Assembly: GCF_003719825.1 (NCBI RefSeq)
Contig: NZ_RIBS01000013.1
Span: 1 to 47,831, forward strand
From: Montanilutibacter psychrotolerans
Lineage (GTDB): Bacteria > Pseudomonadota > Gammaproteobacteria > Xanthomonadales > Xanthomonadaceae
DNA length: 47,831 nt
Direction: 5' to 3'
Below the pieces are notes generated by a model, which ran no database searches, had not been told where the DNA came from, and saw nothing but the letters and a program-made list of their open reading frames with translations. This document shows positions 19,400 to 27,560 of the stretch, piece after piece. The position numbers were made by a program, and so were the translations under genes. How positions within the stretch are numbered: the first letter of the stretch is position 1; each line of letters begins with the position of its first letter.

Positions 19400-19432
19400 C
19401 ACCTGAACGAAAAGAAGCATCCCGTTCAGGTG
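19400..19432 (+). promoter_or_regulatory. Perfect 10-bp inverted repeat at the predicted transcript start
   Basis: CACCTGAACG (19400-19409) and CGTTCAGGTG (19423-19432) are perfect reverse complements separated by 13 A/G-rich bases. The position, at about +1 to +33 of the predicted transcript, suits a repressor operator or a 5' stabilising hairpin on an abundant message. No T-run follows, so it is not a simple terminator. Confidence 0.55.
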
Positions 19433-19468
19433 CAAGAGACGCCAGACTTTACAAACGGACGTAAACCT

Positions 19469-19474
19469 AGGAGA
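19469..19474 (+). promoter_or_regulatory. Strong ribosome binding site for the 49-residue peptide
   Basis: AGGAGA lies six bases before the ATG at 19481. It is close to consensus and one of the better Shine-Dalgarno sites in the window, which supports the small gene as truly translated. Confidence 0.8.
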
Positions 19475-19480
19475 TAGCAA

Positions 19481-19630
19481 ATGGACCTGACGTACGATAT
19501 GCACGCCCTTGAGTCGATGATGGGCACCAACGCCACGATCGCCAACGAGCTGGACTCGCAGCTGCAGGCCGAGTCCCCGATCCGGACCGTGGCCATGTCG
19601 AGTGATTGTTGCAGCAGCAACAACTACTGA
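19481..19630 (+). CDS. Putative RiPP-like precursor peptide, Cys/Ser/Asn-rich tail
   Basis: A 49-residue peptide, too short for the usual gene-length cut-off. It starts MDLTYDMHALESMMG, runs through an acidic, Asn/Gln-rich helix-like stretch (ANELDSQLQAESPIR) and ends AMSSDCCSSNNY. No signal peptide or membrane segment is present. An acidic leader of ~39 residues followed by a short tail of Ser, Cys and Asn is the usual shape of a ribosomally made, post-translationally modified peptide precursor. The gene has its own promoter, a close-to-consensus ribosome site and a terminator 45 bases past its stop, so it is probably made in excess over the two downstream genes. Those encode an unknown protein and an acyltransferase-like protein, possible maturation enzymes. 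I do not recognise the family. Alternatives are an unmodified small regulatory protein or a metal-binding peptide (adjacent Cys41-Cys42... the CC pair). That it is a real gene is likely; the function is inference. Confidence 0.7.
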   Translation: MDLTYDMHALESMMGTNATIANELDSQLQAESPIRTVAMSSDCCSSNNY

Positions 19631-19675
19631 CCGCCCAACTGATCGCACCGGGCTTCAGATAAGCAGGCGTTTCTG

Positions 19676-19708
19676 CCCCTCCCCCTCCGCGGGGGAGGGG
19701 TGTTGTTT
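19676..19708 (+). terminator. Terminator/attenuator between precursor and downstream genes
   Basis: CCCCTCCCCC (19676-19685) pairs perfectly with GGGGGAGGGG (19691-19700) around TCCGC, followed by TGTTGTTT. A 10-bp all-but-AT-free stem with a moderate T-tract should stop most transcripts. Placement just after a precursor gene is the common way to make much peptide and little enzyme by readthrough. Confidence 0.75.
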
Positions 19709-19873
19709 CCCAAAGGCGCGCCCATCCGGTTCACGGCAAGCGACCGCCGATATTCCCCAAGGATAATCAGGTGCCTGGCGAGCCGTGGCTCGTCTGCGGT
19801 GCAGGTGAGATTTCCGCGGGCGGGCCTGCCTTGCCCGGAATCCGACCCCTCCGACCCGAGACGCATTTACGAC

Positions 19874-20560
19874 ATGGGCCTCTCCCAGAAAGCGACGGAC
19901 AAACCGTTGCCCTGCTCCATTTGCACCGCGATGGAATTGGAACTGGCGCGTTCGGATATTCGCCAGGTGTATGTCATCCCGACCACCCAGATGACGCTGG
20001 ACGCCATTCCGAAATGGATGGAATCGACAGCCCGACTGGCCGTCGTCGCCCCGTCCGTTGCCGGTGGGCTGACGCCCGAAAAGCTGCTGGAACAACTGAA
20101 ATCCCCGGACACGGTGCAAACGCCCATTGCCGTCGTGTTTTCCGACCAGTTGGTATCCCCCGTGCATGCCCCGTTGCTGGTCGAGCACCTGGGCACGACG
20201 CAGTACCTGCCAGCGCTGGAGGTAGTGGCGCACCTGAATTACGGCCTCGACCTTCGCGTCTGGGTTGGCGATGGTTTTGACATGCCGCCGCCCGAATGTG
20301 CACCGGCGGATGTCCTGCGCCTCCTGCTCCGGTACCAAGCCGGTTGCCAGGCGCTTGGCGACCGATGGCTCATGCGGGAGTCCCAGGAAACCCGCTCTCC
20401 TGCCAATCGTGTCAACCAGGCGCGCCGTCGCCTGCGGCTGCTGCATTCGCTGGTGATGCACGAATTCCAGGACTCGCCACTTCCGGCCGACTATCGATCG
20501 ATCGTCAGCAGAATCGGGAGAATGCACAAGCACCTGGTCGATTCGGCGAGGGCGGCCTGA
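19874..20560 (+). CDS. Unknown protein of the peptide locus, CxxC near N-terminus
   Basis: 228 residues from MGLSQKATD; I do not recognise the family. A Cys pair, C14-x2-C17 (PCSICTAMELE), is at the N-terminus. Residues ~31-135 read as an alternating alpha/beta fold. The stretch IAVVFSDQLVSP (85-96) with LGTTQYLPALEVV (106-118) recalls the second half of LpxL-type acyltransferases (PDQ ... FFGR ... patterns), so it may be a reduced acyltransferase-like protein or a partner of the next gene product; this is weak. The C-terminus is Arg-rich and helical (NRVNQARRRLRLLHSL). No signal peptide or membrane helix. The start is uncertain: no clear ribosome site precedes 19874, and in-frame GTGs at 19799 and 19805 are possible. 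A weak -10 (GATAAT, 19762-19767) could give it a separate low-level promoter. The stop is one base before the acyltransferase start, so these two are surely co-translated. Confidence 0.75.
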   Translation: MGLSQKATDKPLPCSICTAMELELARSDIRQVYVIPTTQMTLDAIPKWMESTARLAVVAPSVAGGLTPEKLLEQLKSPDTVQTPIAVVFSDQLVSPVHAPLLVEHLGTTQYLPALEVVAHLNYGLDLRVWVGDGFDMPPPECAPADVLRLLLRYQAGCQALGDRWLMRESQETRSPANRVNQARRRLRLLHSLVMHEFQDSPLPADYRSIVSRIGRMHKHLVDSARAA

Positions 20561-20561
20561 C

Positions 20562-21563
20562 ATGCTGCTGCGCTCGATGTTCATCAAGGCGGCCGCGCCA
20601 ATACGCCGGCTGCGCAGTCAGACCCCGCTGATCGAACGGTACCTCGAACTCCGCCTGGACGAACGGGAAGCCCGATCGATACAGACCGCATCCGACCGCG
20701 CGGGGGTTCCGTTCGGAGCGTATTACTACTGGCAATTGCAGAAGACCCTGGTCAACAACCACATCCGGCGATTGAAGAAGCAATCCATCCTGAGAATGGT
20801 CGCGGCCCTGGACACTACCGACTACTCCCCCCTCGACCGGCTGCGCGACGACCCCAGGGGGCTGCTTGTTGCCCTGCCCCACCACGGCCATTTCATACTG
20901 TCGATCGTCGCCGTGGTGGAGCGCCTGCGCGATGCGCGCGAGGTGTTCATTTTCTTCGGCTCGCCCAAGACGCATGCCGGAAACGAGATTTTCGACGACC
21001 TGCACGCCCACTTGTTTGGCCATCTTCCTGGCGTGCATGTCATCCACGACAACCGGTCCGGCCTGGCCCGGGCCCTGAGGGCGTTACCGCAAGGGGCCGC
21101 CGTCATCATCATGCCCGACGTCTACCGCAACGAGAACGACACCTTCCTGGTCCCATTCTGCGGCAGGCAGCTCAACGTGCCGCTGGGCACCGCGTCGATC
21201 GCCCGGAAGACGCACTCGGTGATTCTGCCGCTGGTTTCCCTACCGACGGAGCGGGCACCGGGATTCCGGAATGTTTTCGGGGACCCCATCGCTCCTTCCG
21301 AGGAACACCGGGACAGCGCCGCCGGGAATCTGGACGATGACGACACCGTCCACCTCGATTACGGCGTGACGCTGCGGATGTTCCGGCACTTTGAACAGGT
21401 GATGGACCGTTCGATACTGCATTGGCAGTACGTGCGCGGCCATTATCTGCGGGAAGCCCCGTTTCCCGCGCTGACCGCCGAGGCACTGAAGAATCTCGTC
21501 GATCCCTTCTTTGCCGATCCACGCACCAACGTGAATCTTGGAAATCCGCTCCGATTGGATTGA
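20562..21563 (+). CDS. LpxL/HtrB-like (LPLAT family) acyltransferase
   Basis: 333 residues. The family evidence is the second-half pattern VIIMPDVYRNENDTFLVPFC then GRQLNVPLGTASIARKTHSV (about 181-220), which matches the conserved region of lipid A late acyltransferases, and LVALPHHGHFILS (102-114) at the place of their catalytic His. The usual H-x4-[DE] is not intact: five residues after His107 is Ile112 and after His110 is Ile115, so the acidic partner is missing or moved. No N-terminal membrane anchor is evident, unlike LpxL. It begins one base after the unknown 228-residue gene and two genes after the precursor-like peptide, suggesting acylation (or acyl binding) of that peptide rather than lipid A. 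A lipid A role remains possible since lpxD follows 152 bases on, from its own promoter. Superfamily fairly sure; substrate unknown. Confidence 0.8.
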   Translation: MLLRSMFIKAAAPIRRLRSQTPLIERYLELRLDEREARSIQTASDRAGVPFGAYYYWQLQKTLVNNHIRRLKKQSILRMVAALDTTDYSPLDRLRDDPRGLLVALPHHGHFILSIVAVVERLRDAREVFIFFGSPKTHAGNEIFDDLHAHLFGHLPGVHVIHDNRSGLARALRALPQGAAVIIMPDVYRNENDTFLVPFCGRQLNVPLGTASIARKTHSVILPLVSLPTERAPGFRNVFGDPIAPSEEHRDSAAGNLDDDDTVHLDYGVTLRMFRHFEQVMDRSILHWQYVRGHYLREAPFPALTAEALKNLVDPFFADPRTNVNLGNPLRLD

Positions 21564-21660
21564 CCCGCTACTGGTCGCGGTCCGGACATGGAAACCCTGC
21601 ACGCGATTCCATGCGCTCCCGGATGGTGCCAGGAGAATCCGAAGCCTGTCATCGGTCAAT

Positions 21661-21688
21661 GCGACAGCACGTCGCTGGCCTTTACAAT
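21661..21688 (+). promoter_or_regulatory. Candidate promoter of the lpxD operon
   Basis: GCGACA (21661-21666, four of six) and TACAAT (21683-21688, five of six) are 16 bases apart, and the -10 ends 27 bases before the lpxD ATG. The element would free the lipid A genes from the inserted peptide locus. Confidence 0.5.
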
Positions 21689-21715
21689 GCGCAGCTCCGG
21701 AACACGAGGCGATCC

Positions 21716-22735
21716 ATGCCCAGCCCCCCTGATTTCTCTGCCGCGGAACTGGCAGAACGCTTCGGCCTGCAGTTGCACGGCAATGGCGCCGAGCGCGTCG
21801 TTGGCGTCGGCACCCTGGCCGGCGCCGAGCCCGGCCAACTGGCCTTCCTGGCCAATCCCAGGTACCGCTCGCAGTTGGGCCAGACCCGTGCCAGCGTGGT
21901 GGTCATGCGCGCCGACGACGCAGTGGACCATTCCGGCACCGCGCTGTTGGCCAGCGATCCGTACACGGCGTTCGCGAAGCTGGCCGCGTTGTTCGCGCAG
22001 CTCCCGCAGCGTGAGCCGGGCATCCACCCCTCGGCTGACATCCACCCCAGCACCACGATCGCCGCCGACGCCCACGTCGGCGCGTTCTGCAGCATAGGCG
22101 CGCGCAGCCGCATCGAGGCCGGCGCGGTGATCGGCCCGGGCTGCGTGATCGGCGAGGACTGTGTGGTCGGCGCCGGGAGCGAACTGATCGCGCGCGTCAC
22201 GCTGGTCACCCGCGTGCGCCTGGGCGCACGTTGTCTGCTGCACCCTGGCGCCGTGCTCGGTGCCGACGGGTTCGGCCTGGCGATGGACGGCGGCCACTGG
22301 ATCAAGGTGCCGCAACTGGGTGGCGTGGTGCTGGGCAACGATTGCGAGATCGGCGCCAACACCACGATCGATCGGGGCGCCATCGAGGACACCGTGCTGG
22401 GCGACGACGTGCGCCTGGACAACCAGATCCAGGTTGGCCACAACGCCCGCATCGGCTCGCACACAGCGATGGCCGGGTGTTCGGCGGTCGCCGGCAGCGC
22501 GCGGATCGGCAACTACTGCCTGATCGGCGGCGGCGTCGGCGTCCTGGGCCACCTCGAAATCTGCGATCGCGTGGTGATCACGGCGATGAGTCTGGTCACC
22601 AGCTCGATCCGCGAACCGGGCGAATACTCCTCCGGAACGCCGTTGATGGACAATCGCAGCTGGCGTCGGAACGCCGCCCGTTTCAAGCAGCTCGACCGCA
22701 TTGCCAGGCGCTTGCCTGCGATCCGCGACGAGTGA
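21716..22735 (+). CDS. lpxD: UDP-3-O-acylglucosamine N-acyltransferase
   Basis: 339 residues. It adds the N-linked hydroxyacyl chain to UDP-3-O-acyl-glucosamine from acyl-ACP, third step of lipid A synthesis, as a cytoplasmic trimer. The N-terminal uridine-binding domain (VVGVGTLAGAEPGQLAFLANPRY) is followed by a left-handed beta helix of hexapeptide repeats (IGARSRIEAGAVIGPGCVIG). The catalytic His segment is DNQIQVGHNARIG. The C-terminal helix begins near MDNRSWRRNAARFKQL. The start at MPSPPDFSAAELA gives the family's length; upstream in-frame extension is unsupported. Confidence 0.97.
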   Translation: MPSPPDFSAAELAERFGLQLHGNGAERVVGVGTLAGAEPGQLAFLANPRYRSQLGQTRASVVVMRADDAVDHSGTALLASDPYTAFAKLAALFAQLPQREPGIHPSADIHPSTTIAADAHVGAFCSIGARSRIEAGAVIGPGCVIGEDCVVGAGSELIARVTLVTRVRLGARCLLHPGAVLGADGFGLAMDGGHWIKVPQLGGVVLGNDCEIGANTTIDRGAIEDTVLGDDVRLDNQIQVGHNARIGSHTAMAGCSAVAGSARIGNYCLIGGGVGVLGHLEICDRVVITAMSLVTSSIREPGEYSSGTPLMDNRSWRRNAARFKQLDRIARRLPAIRDE

Positions 22736-22913
22736 CCCGCCCGGCGGGCCGGACAGGGCCCGCGTTCGCTGGAGCCAGGTTGCCATGGCCCCGGCCGACC
22801 ACCTTCCCGGGCCCCGCGCACAGGCTGTGCACCGACGGGGCCCACTGCATCGGCAAGCAGGCGCATGGACGGCGTTGCCGGTGCGCCGGACGCAATTACC
22901 AAGGAATCAATCG

Positions 22914-23399
22914 ATGAGTTTTGAAGTGAAACTGCCGCTGGACGTGACCGCCATCCAGGACCTGCTGCCGCACCGTTACCCGTTCCTGCTGGTCGATCGC
23001 GTGATCGAACTGGAACCGCACAAGCGCGTGCTGGCCTGGAAGAACGTCACCGCCAACGAACCGTTCTTCAACGGGCATTTCCCCGGACATCCGGTGATGC
23101 CGGGCGTGCTGGTGGTCGAGGCACTGGCGCAGGCCGGCGGCCTGCTCACGCAGCTGTCGCACCGGATCGCCGCCGCCGAAAAGGGCGATCTGCACGAACC
23201 GGCTGCCAAGAAGCTCTACTACCTGGTGAAGGTCGATGGTGCGAGGTTCTCGCGCATGGTGGTGCCCGGTGATCGGCTCGAACTCGACGTCACGCTCAAG
23301 CGCACGATCCGCAACATGGCGCTGTACAGCGGCATCGCCCGCGTCGACGGCGAGCAGGCCGCCTGCGCCGACATCCTTTGCGCCGAGGTGAAGGCCTGA
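22914..23399 (+). CDS. fabZ: 3-hydroxyacyl-[ACP] dehydratase
   Basis: 161 residues, hotdog fold. It removes water from 3-hydroxyacyl-ACP in fatty acid elongation, competing with LpxA/LpxD for the hydroxyacyl pool, which explains its place between them. The catalytic segment [20 protein letters not shown] holds the active His and is followed by the Glu of [21 protein letters not shown] near residues 19-33 is the family's first signature. The start at [10 protein letters not shown] follows a GGAAT-type weak ribosome site. The 178 bases before it are GC-rich and show nothing else. Confidence 0.97.
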   Translation: MSFEVKLPLDVTAIQDLLPHRYPFLLVDRVIELEPHKRVLAWKNVTANEPFFNGHFPGHPVMPGVLVVEALAQAGGLLTQLSHRIAAAEKGDLHEPAAKKLYYLVKVDGARFSRMVVPGDRLELDVTLKRTIRNMALYSGIARVDGEQAACADILCAEVKA

Positions 23400-23401
23400 C
23401 C

Positions 23402-24187
23402 ATGGACGCTGCGATCATCCATCCCAGTGCCGTGGTCGAGCCCGGCGCCAAGCTCGGTGCCGGGGTCCGGATCGGCGCGCTGTGCTACATCGGTTCCGAC
23501 GTCGAGATCGGCGACGGCACGGTGTTCGGCCCGCATTGCAGCGTGCACGGCCCCACCACGATCGGCCGCGACAATCACTTCCACGGCCATTGCGCGATCG
23601 GTGGCGATCCGCAGGACAAGAAGTACACCGGCGAGCGCGTCGAGTTGGTGATCGGCGACCGCAACACGTTCCGCGAGTTCGTCACGATCAACCGCGGCAC
23701 CGGGAGCGGTGGCGGCATCACCCGCATCGGCAACGACAACTGGCTGCTGGCCTACACCCATGTCGCCCACGATTGCGTGGTTGGCGATCACTGCGTGTTC
23801 TCCAACAACGCCACGCTTGCCGGCCACGTCAGCGTGGGCGACCACGTCATCCTGTCGGGCTTCGCCGGCATCCACCAGTTCTGCCGTATCGGCGCGCACG
23901 CGTTCGTCGGAATGGGGGCGTTCGTCAACGGCGACGTTCCGCCGTTCGTGATGGTGGCCCAGGACGGCTACGGCCGGCCGCGTGGCATCAACAGCGAAGG
24001 CCTCAAGCGTCGCGGCTTCGACGCCGAACGCATTGCCGCCATCAAGCGCGCGTACCGCGCCCTGTACCTGGGCAGTGCATCGCTGGAGGAAGCACGCGGC
24101 AAGCTCGTCGAACTCGCCGACGGCAGCGCCGACGTGCGCGCACTGCTCGAGTTCATCGACGCCGGCGAGCGCCCGCTGCTGCGCTGA
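23402..24187 (+). CDS. lpxA: UDP-N-acetylglucosamine acyltransferase
   Basis: 261 residues. It transfers a 3-hydroxyacyl chain from ACP to the 3-OH of UDP-GlcNAc, the first step of lipid A synthesis. The hexapeptide-repeat beta helix starts at [15 protein letters not shown]; the catalytic His is His123 in [14 protein letters not shown]; the C-terminal helical domain includes [12 protein letters not shown] and [13 protein letters not shown]. The ATG lies two bases after the fabZ stop. Chain-length choice, set by the residue corresponding to Gly173 of E. coli, was not assigned. Confidence 0.97.
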   Translation: MDAAIIHPSAVVEPGAKLGAGVRIGALCYIGSDVEIGDGTVFGPHCSVHGPTTIGRDNHFHGHCAIGGDPQDKKYTGERVELVIGDRNTFREFVTINRGTGSGGGITRIGNDNWLLAYTHVAHDCVVGDHCVFSNNATLAGHVSVGDHVILSGFAGIHQFCRIGAHAFVGMGAFVNGDVPPFVMVAQDGYGRPRGINSEGLKRRGFDAERIAAIKRAYRALYLGSASLEEARGKLVELADGSADVRALLEFIDAGERPLLR

Positions 24188-24405
24188 GCCGGCCACGACG
24201 ACGTTACGGGGGTGCGCCAGCACCCCCTGACCTCTGGCGCCCGCATTGCGAGCGCAGCGCATCTCGCCCTTCGCGGACCGCGCCGCATCGCCTGTCCGTC
24301 GGCACGCCCCGCATGCCGCACTCGCGGCATCGCTTGCCGGCCCACCTTCCTGCCCGCGCGGATGGCACAGTAGCCGACGCACCGATAAGCTCCCGCGACG
24401 TGTCC

Positions 24406-25629
24406 ATGCCCGACTCTCCCCATTCCGCCTCCGCTCCGCTCCGCATCGCCGTATGCGCGGGCGAGGCGTCGGGCGACCTGCTCGGTGCCGGCCTGATCGC
24501 CGCGCTGCGCCGTCGCTACCCCACCGCCGAGTTCGCCGGTATTGGTGGCGAGCAGATGCGCGCCGCCGGTTGCGATACGTGGTTCGACGCGCACGAACTG
24601 GCAGTGATGGGCCTGGCCGAAGTGCTGCGCCACCTGCCTCGCCTGCTTCGCCTGCGACGCGCGTTCCGCGAGCGATTGCTGGATTGGCAGCCGCAGGTGT
24701 ACGTCGGCATCGATGCACCCGACTTCAACCTCGGCGTCGAGCGCTGGCTCAAGCAGCGCGGCTTCGCCACCGTCCACTACGTCAGCCCGTCGGTCTGGGC
24801 GTGGCGCGAAAAGCGCGCAGAGAAGATCGGACGCAGCGCAGACCGCGTGCTGTGCCTGTTTCCGATGGAACCGCCGATCTACGCGCGACACGCGGTCGAT
24901 GCGCGCTTCGTTGGCCATCCGTTGGCAGACGACATGCCGTTGCAACCCGATCCCCCCGCCGCGCGTACGGCGCTCGGGCTGGAGCAAGACCGCCCGTTGC
25001 TGGCGTTGTTGCCCGGCTCGCGCGTCGGCGAGATCACACGGCTTGGCGCCGATTTCCTTGGCGCGGCCGCGCGCGTGCTGGCCGCCGAGCCGACGCTGCA
25101 GGTGGTGGCACCGATGGCGAGCGCCAGGGCACGCGATGCGTTCATGCGCGTGTTGGCCGCGCATCCCGATGCCGATGCGCTGCGCCCGGCATTGCGCATC
25201 TGCGACGGCGGCGCGCGCACGCTGATGATCGCCAGCGACGTCATCCTGCTCGCGTCGGGCACTGCCACGCTGGAAGCGATGCTGGCCAAGCAGCCCATGG
25301 TGGTGGCGTACAAGGTCGCGCCGCTCACCTACACCATCGTCAAGGGCCTGGGCCTGCTCAAGGTCGACACTTATTCGCTGCCGAACGTGCTGGCCGGCGA
25401 GCGCGTCGTTCCCGAATTCATGCAGCACGACTGCACGCCCGACAACCTTGCCAATGCCGTGCTGCAGCGACTGCGCGATCCGTCCGAGTTCCGGCGCGAC
25501 GTGCGGCCGCGCTTCGAGCGCCTGCACGAGCAGCTGCGTCGTGACGCCTCCGCCACCGCGGCCGATGCGGTCGCCGAACTGCTGTCCGAACGCGCCCGCG
25601 ATGGCGCAGCACCGGAAGCCGCGCGATGA
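24406..25629 (+). CDS. lpxB: Lipid-A-disaccharide synthase
   Basis: 407 residues, GT19 glycosyltransferase at the inner face of the inner membrane. It joins UDP-diacyl-GlcN and lipid X into the beta-1,6 disaccharide. Family marks are [14 protein letters not shown] at the start of the Rossmann half, [41 protein letters not shown] and the C-terminal [11 protein letters not shown] / PMVVAYK. The start at [15 protein letters not shown] is chosen since the conserved core follows at once. The 218-base gap from lpxA shows no gene. The stop overlaps rnhB as ATGA. Confidence 0.97.
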   Translation: MPDSPHSASAPLRIAVCAGEASGDLLGAGLIAALRRRYPTAEFAGIGGEQMRAAGCDTWFDAHELAVMGLAEVLRHLPRLLRLRRAFRERLLDWQPQVYVGIDAPDFNLGVERWLKQRGFATVHYVSPSVWAWREKRAEKIGRSADRVLCLFPMEPPIYARHAVDARFVGHPLADDMPLQPDPPAARTALGLEQDRPLLALLPGSRVGEITRLGADFLGAAARVLAAEPTLQVVAPMASARARDAFMRVLAAHPDADALRPALRICDGGARTLMIASDVILLASGTATLEAMLAKQPMVVAYKVAPLTYTIVKGLGLLKVDTYSLPNVLAGERVVPEFMQHDCTPDNLANAVLQRLRDPSEFRRDVRPRFERLHEQLRRDASATAADAVAELLSERARDGAAPEAAR

Positions 25630-26243
25630 GCCGCCAACCCGGGCTGTTCGGCGATGACGTCGACGATGCGACGTTGCGGGTGGCCGGTGTCGACGAAGCC
25701 GGACGCGGGCCGTTGGCCGGGCCGGTGACGGTGGCGGCGGTGATCCTCGATCCAGCGCGTCCCATCGACGGGCTCAACGATTCCAAGAAGTTGTCCGAAC
25801 CCCGGCGCGAAGCGTTGTACCCGCTGATCGTCGAGCGCGCGCTGGCCTGGCGGATCGAGTTCGTCGAACCTGCCGAGATCGACGAACTCAACATTCTGCA
25901 GGCCACGATGGTGGGCATGCGCCGTGCCGTCGCGGCGCTCGCGCCGGCCGCGCAACTGGCGCGCATCGACGGCAACCGGGTGCCCCAAGGCCTGCCCTGT
26001 CGCGGTGAGGCCCTCGTTGGCGGCGACGCCATCGAGCCGGCGATCATGGCCGCATCCATCCTGGCAAAGGTCGCTCGCGATCGCGCGATGCTGGCATTGC
26101 ATACACAGTTCCCGCTCTACCGCTTCGACCTTCACAAGGGCTATCCGACCGCCGCTCACATGGCCGCGTTGGTCGAGCACGGCCCCTGCGTGCACCACCG
26201 CCGCAGCTTCGCGCCCGTGCGGCTGGCTCTGCGGGTCGGCTGA
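25626..26243 (+). CDS. rnhB: Ribonuclease HII
   Basis: 205 residues. It cuts the RNA strand of RNA-DNA hybrids and single ribonucleotides in DNA, using Mn or Mg. The signature [18 protein letters not shown] carries the first Asp-Glu of the active site; [17 protein letters not shown] and [14 protein letters not shown] follow as in other RNase HII. The lpxB-rnhB ATGA overlap is conserved across many Proteobacteria. dnaE, the usual next gene in xanthomonads, is not here. Confidence 0.97.
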   Translation: MSRQPGLFGDDVDDATLRVAGVDEAGRGPLAGPVTVAAVILDPARPIDGLNDSKKLSEPRREALYPLIVERALAWRIEFVEPAEIDELNILQATMVGMRRAVAALAPAAQLARIDGNRVPQGLPCRGEALVGGDAIEPAIMAASILAKVARDRAMLALHTQFPLYRFDLHKGYPTAAHMAALVEHGPCVHHRRSFAPVRLALRVG

Positions 26244-26357
26244 AACCTGCGGAGTTCGGCGGCGACGCGCGCACGCCGTGTTCGCGGGCGACTCGCGCCA
26301 CCGAACCCTGCGCCATGGCCCTTGCGCTGGCCCGCGCGCGCCCGGCATGCTCGAACG

Positions 26358-26870
26358 ATGATCACGACCGAACGCCTGCGGCTACGCCGCCTTCAACTCG
26401 ACGACGCGCCCTTCATTCTCGAACAGGTCAACGACCCGTCCTGGCTCGAGCAGATCGGCGACCGCGGCGTGCACAACCTCGACGATGCACGTGGCTTCCT
26501 TCGCGATGGTCCGCTCGCGTCGTACTCGCAGCACGGCTTTGGCCTCTATCTGATCGAGCAGGCCGAGGACGGCGCGCCCGTGGGCCTGTGCGGTTTGCTG
26601 CAACGGGATTGGCTGGACGACGTCGACGTGGGCTATGCACTGATGCCGGCGTATCGCGGGCGTGGCTATGCGCGTGAAGCCGTGCGCGCGGTGATCGAGC
26701 ACGCACGCCAGGACCTGGGCCGGCAACGCGTGGCGGCTTTCACTTCGCCCGGCAACGTGGCGTCGATCGGCGTGCTGGAATCGCTCGGCTTTCGGTTCCA
26801 GCGCGAAGTTCGCCTACCGGGCAAAGACCAGCAGGAAGACAACCTGGTGAAGCTTTTCGCACTTTCGTGA
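26358..26870 (+). CDS. GNAT N-acetyltransferase, RimJ/RimL-like
   Basis: 170 residues from MITTERLRLRRLQ, the typical opening of RimJ/RimL-type acetyltransferases. The acetyl-CoA binding motif is in VGYALMPAYRGRGYAREAVRAV, and NVASIGVLESLGFRFQREV is the conserved C-terminal half. Members acetylate protein N-termini, antibiotics or small molecules; the substrate cannot be read. It stands alone after rnhB in the place where dnaE would be expected. Confidence 0.9.
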   Translation: MITTERLRLRRLQLDDAPFILEQVNDPSWLEQIGDRGVHNLDDARGFLRDGPLASYSQHGFGLYLIEQAEDGAPVGLCGLLQRDWLDDVDVGYALMPAYRGRGYAREAVRAVIEHARQDLGRQRVAAFTSPGNVASIGVLESLGFRFQREVRLPGKDQQEDNLVKLFALS

Positions 26871-26992
26871 CGCGCATGCGGCCAGATTGCGGCAAGCATG
26901 GCGGGCATCGGGCACCACGAGCACACGCCACGCGACCCCGTCCGCAGTCCGACATGCCATCCCCATTCCGCCAACAGGTAACACCCTCGCCG

Positions 26993-27529
26993 ATGCACCG
27001 CCTGCTCTCGCTCCTGTGCGTCGCCACACTTGCCTTGGCGCTTGGTGCGTGCGGCCTGCCGACACGTCCGTCCGCGCCGGCCGTCGCACAGGTGCCGCAC
27101 ATCGAGTTTCTCGTCGTGCGCCATGCCGAGAAGGCCAGCGACGACCCGCGTGATCCTTCGCTGAGCGCCGCCGGCGAGCAGCGTGCGCAGGCGTTGGCGA
27201 AATTGCTGTGGGAATCGCCGCTCGACGCCGCCTACGCCACCCAGTACCGCCGCACGCAGCAGACCGCGGCGCCCAGCGCGCGCCAGCACGGCGTCGACGT
27301 GCAGGCGTACGACGCAGGCGAACCGGCCGCGACGTTCGCCGCACGCCTTCGCAAGTTGCACCGCAGCGGCCGGGTGCTGGTGGTTGCCCACAGCAACACC
27401 GCACCGGACATCGCCGCGGCGTTGTGCGGTTGCGAGGTCGCGCCAATCGCCGAAGATCAGTTCGGCCGCCAGATCTGGGTGCGGTTCGATGCATCCGGAA
27501 CGGCCACGCTCGACGACAACCACCGGTGA
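26993..27529 (+). CDS. Lipoprotein of the histidine phosphatase superfamily
   Basis: 178 residues. The start at 26993 is chosen because it gives a clean lipoprotein signal, MHRLLSLLCVATLALALGAC, with the lipobox LGAC (Cys20). After it comes the phosphoglycerate-mutase/SixA-like core: FLVVRHAEKASDD with the catalytic RHAEK, DPSLSAAGEQRAQALAKLL, the YATQYRRTQQTA segment, and VLVVAHSNTAPDI with the second His. These enzymes hydrolyse phosphomonoesters through phosphohistidine. An envelope-anchored form is less common than the cytoplasmic one. The next gene is another lipoprotein 31 bases on. Confidence 0.88.
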   Translation: MHRLLSLLCVATLALALGACGLPTRPSAPAVAQVPHIEFLVVRHAEKASDDPRDPSLSAAGEQRAQALAKLLWESPLDAAYATQYRRTQQTAAPSARQHGVDVQAYDAGEPAATFAARLRKLHRSGRVLVVAHSNTAPDIAAALCGCEVAPIAEDQFGRQIWVRFDASGTATLDDNHR

Positions 27530-27560
27530 GCCCTTCCCCCGCCTCCCCCGGAGACCTGCG

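Noticed and set aside
19380..19432. tRNA-like T-loop (GGTTCGATTC on the minus strand) near the peptide promoter
   Set aside because: No acceptor stem, D-arm or anticodon arm can be paired around it at tRNA distances; the inverted repeat beside it is too long. Treated as chance.
21563..21716. A skp/ompH gene between bamA and lpxD
   Set aside because: The skp slot of enterobacteria was checked; none of the three proteins between bamA and lpxD has a signal peptide or the Skp coiled-coil pattern.
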